Of a stretch of 64,000 nucleotides of DNA, positions 62,750-64,000 are shown in pieces. The notes under the pieces were generated by a model, which ran no database searches, had not been told where the DNA came from, and saw only the letters and a list, made by a program, of their open reading frames with translations. A program made the position numbers and the translations under genes. The first letter of the stretch is position 1, and the number at the start of each line of letters is the position of its first letter. The DNA is from Macrobrachium rosenbergii (Eukaryota; Arthropoda; Malacostraca; Decapoda; Palaemonidae), in assembly GCF_040412425.1 (NCBI RefSeq), contig NC_089742.1, positions 71,356,506 to 71,420,505 on the forward strand, read 5' to 3'.

Positions 62750-62935
62750 GTTCCATCTGACCTCCTGTGCAGTGTTAAGAATCTTCGGGCAGAATTAAAC
62801 CAAGTTTCAAAAGATTTGTGCGAAGTCCAAAAACAACAGCATGAAGTCATGTCTACTATTCAGGCACAGCTGAAGGTTTATTGTGGTCAGTTTGATGAAT
62901 TAAGTAAAGCAGCAGGTGATGTTGCATTAGAATAG
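62750..62935 (+). CDS. SKA2: SKA2-like protein, terminal coding exon
   Basis: The acceptor is CTTTTTCCACAG. The phase-0 exon reads VPSDLLCSVKNLRAELNQVS, then KDLCEVQKQQHEVMSTIQAQ, then LKVYCGQFDELSKAAGDVALE and TAG. Heptad-like hydrophobic spacing suggests two helices, as expected for the rest of the SKA2 coiled coil. With exons 1 and 2 the protein would be 105 residues; vertebrate SKA2 is about 120. The C-terminal half is poorly conserved in this family, so the identity rests on exon 2. Alternative: another small coiled-coil subunit. The stop lies 131 bp before the TBC1D7 start. Confidence 0.72.
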   Translation, partial: VPSDLLCSVKNLRAELNQVSKDLCEVQKQQHEVMSTIQAQLKVYCGQFDELSKAAGDVALE

Positions 62936-62939
62936 GAAG

Positions 62940-63054
62940 GTAAATATTGTAAGTGAATGTTGGAGCATAATGTCATTCTAGATTGGTGCCAAATATAAAG
63001 CTCTTTTTTCTTATACTACATATGGCATAACTTGTTTATGACAACCTGTGTCAG
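62940..63054 (+). other. Possible short intron between SKA2 and TBC1D7 frames
   Basis: Donor candidates GAAG|GTAAAT (62940) or ATT|GTAAGTG (62949), and acceptor CTGTGTCAG (63054) followed by GGTATTTGAACA and the TBC1D7 ATG. No AATAAA between the SKA2 stop and the ATG. If spliced, both frames would share one mRNA, or TBC1D7 would have a leader exon overlapping SKA2's last exon. Confidence 0.45.
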
Positions 63055-63066
63055 GGTATTTGAACA

Positions 63067-64000
63067 ATGGGTGATGAAAAAAATTTCAGGAGCCAGTTCT
63101 ATGGGAAAGTTGGATTACTTGAAGTTGAGGAGAAAAGAGCTCTTGAGGCTTTGTTAAAAGAAACTCCTCTGAATGGAAAAGAATTTTCCAATTTTGCTCG
63201 GCGTTCTATTGTTCCTGTTGCATATAGGAACCTAGTATGGAAATTAATGCTAGGAATTACACCACGCTATGCAGAATCCCAAGATTATGTGACCCAACAG
63301 CAGACTTTTACATATGAAGAACTTTGGTGTGCCCTCAAAGCCCTTAGGCTTACTAACATCAGTTTAGGCATTGACAGCATGAATGGCCATGAGACATATA
63401 CCATATTAGACTCAAAGAAGGTTAATACAGGGGCCAAGACTCATCCTGAAACCCCATATCCAGAACACTATGTTCTGATGTGGTTGATGAGCGAGGCTAA
63501 ATTACTTTACAATCCAAGACAACAACTTATGTCAAAGGAAAATCAGCACTTTATTTCAATTGCCCGGAAAGTTTCTAGCTTCTTTGATAATCCAGTTGAA
63601 ATATATCAAGTATGTTCTGCACTCTGGGAATTAATTTTGAAAAACCGCGCTTCCATTGAGGATGCTGTTCAGGAAGCTATTGGAGTACTGAGAAAAGAAC
63701 ATGATATTTATCATCTTCACCTGTTAAAAACTGGATTATTTTCAAGTTCTTTGTTGTTTGATCAGTGTTTTTCTCTTTTTTGTGAGATTTTTCCTGAGTC
63801 GGCGATAGAAAAGATATTAGACAAAGTCATTGCTAAAGCTTTTCGAATTTTGTCTTTTGTTACTGTGGCTTTACTGGTGCATCTTAGACGTTCTGTTGCC
63901 TCAGTGTCTAGCGTTGAGGGAATAAGGAGCTTGATGTCACAGATTCGTAAAGAAGAAGCTGATGTTATTATTACTGCAGCACTTGAACTGTGGGCTATAA
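63067..64000 (+). CDS. TBC1D7: TBC1D7-like TSC complex subunit, 3' end cut by window
   Basis: TBC1D7 is the third subunit of the TSC1-TSC2-TBC1D7 complex, which restrains mTORC1 through Rheb. The frame starts MGDEKNFRSQFYGKVGLLEV and has VEEKRALEALLKETPL, YRNLVWKLMLGI (start of the TBC fold), LFDQCFSLFCEIFPES and DKVIAKAFRILSFVTVALL. This order and spacing match vertebrate TBC1D7 from the first residues on, including NFRS and KVG near the start. Like that protein it lacks the classic IxxDxxR and YxQ GAP motifs as far as I can see. 311 codons are open without an intron; the vertebrate protein is about 293, so the stop must be close. An internal insert relative to vertebrates (residues about 95-130) is visible. 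Confidence 0.92.
   Translation, partial: MGDEKNFRSQFYGKVGLLEVEEKRALEALLKETPLNGKEFSNFARRSIVPVAYRNLVWKLMLGITPRYAESQDYVTQQQTFTYEELWCALKALRLTNISLGIDSMNGHETYTILDSKKVNTGAKTHPETPYPEHYVLMWLMSEAKLLYNPRQQLMSKENQHFISIARKVSSFFDNPVEIYQVCSALWELILKNRASIEDAVQEAIGVLRKEHDIYHLHLLKTGLFSSSLLFDQCFSLFCEIFPESAIEKILDKVIAKAFRILSFVTVALLVHLRRSVASVSSVEGIRSLMSQIRKEEADVIITAALELWAI

Overview
The window looks like arthropod, most probably decapod crustacean, nuclear DNA. Evidence: an FMRFamide-like neuropeptide gene with several N-F-L-R-F-G units of the crustacean type; spliceosomal introns with GT-AG borders; long (TA)n, (CT)n and (ATT)n microsatellites; short interstitial TTAGG runs (the arthropod telomere motif); and many DIRS-type tyrosine-recombinase retrotransposons, which are common in decapods. 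No species call is possible from sequence alone. Only three host genes can be supported, all on the + strand.

Region 1 (1-9,018). A head-to-head pair of truncated Penelope-like fragments lies between two (TA)n tracts at the left edge. The FMRFamide-like precursor gene then occupies three visible coding exons (3948-4001, 6060-6284, 8460-9018). Both visible introns, and the acceptor of the first visible exon, split the Arg codon of the FLR|FG core. The signal-peptide exon was not found. The introns carry a LINE scrap, a SINE and two foldback structures.

Region 2 (9,019-26,617). About 17.6 kb without a recognisable host gene. It holds an RTE-like LINE 3' half with a SINE inserted in it, a MITE with an 8-bp target duplication, a 157-bp-arm foldback with a (TA)n loop, two GATAA-rich cryptic repeat regions, and numerous microsatellites.

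Region 3 (26,618-62,935). A three-exon gene resembling SKA2, a kinetochore microtubule-binding subunit, spans about 36 kb. The coding exons are 39, 93 and 186 bp. Intron 1 (22.1 kb) contains two full-outline DIRS-like elements: A, about 30.80-38.93 kb, and B, about 40.67-46.92 kb. Intron 2 (13.9 kb) contains a DIRS-type gag relic, a DUF7869-type transposon relic, a tandem repeat, a partial DIRS copy, a third full-outline DIRS element (C, about 55.87-62.25 kb) with an internal tandem repeat, and a further DIRS end. A, B and C each show inverted terminal repeats plus an internal complementary region, the layout expected of DIRS-1. Element A is best preserved: an open RT/RNase H frame and a tyrosine recombinase with one stop codon. 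B and C are decayed.

Region 4 (63,067-64,000). An uninterrupted TBC1D7-like reading frame (TSC-complex subunit) begins 131 bp after the SKA2 stop codon on the same strand and runs off the window. A plausible short intron lies between the two frames, so a shared or dicistronic transcript is possible.
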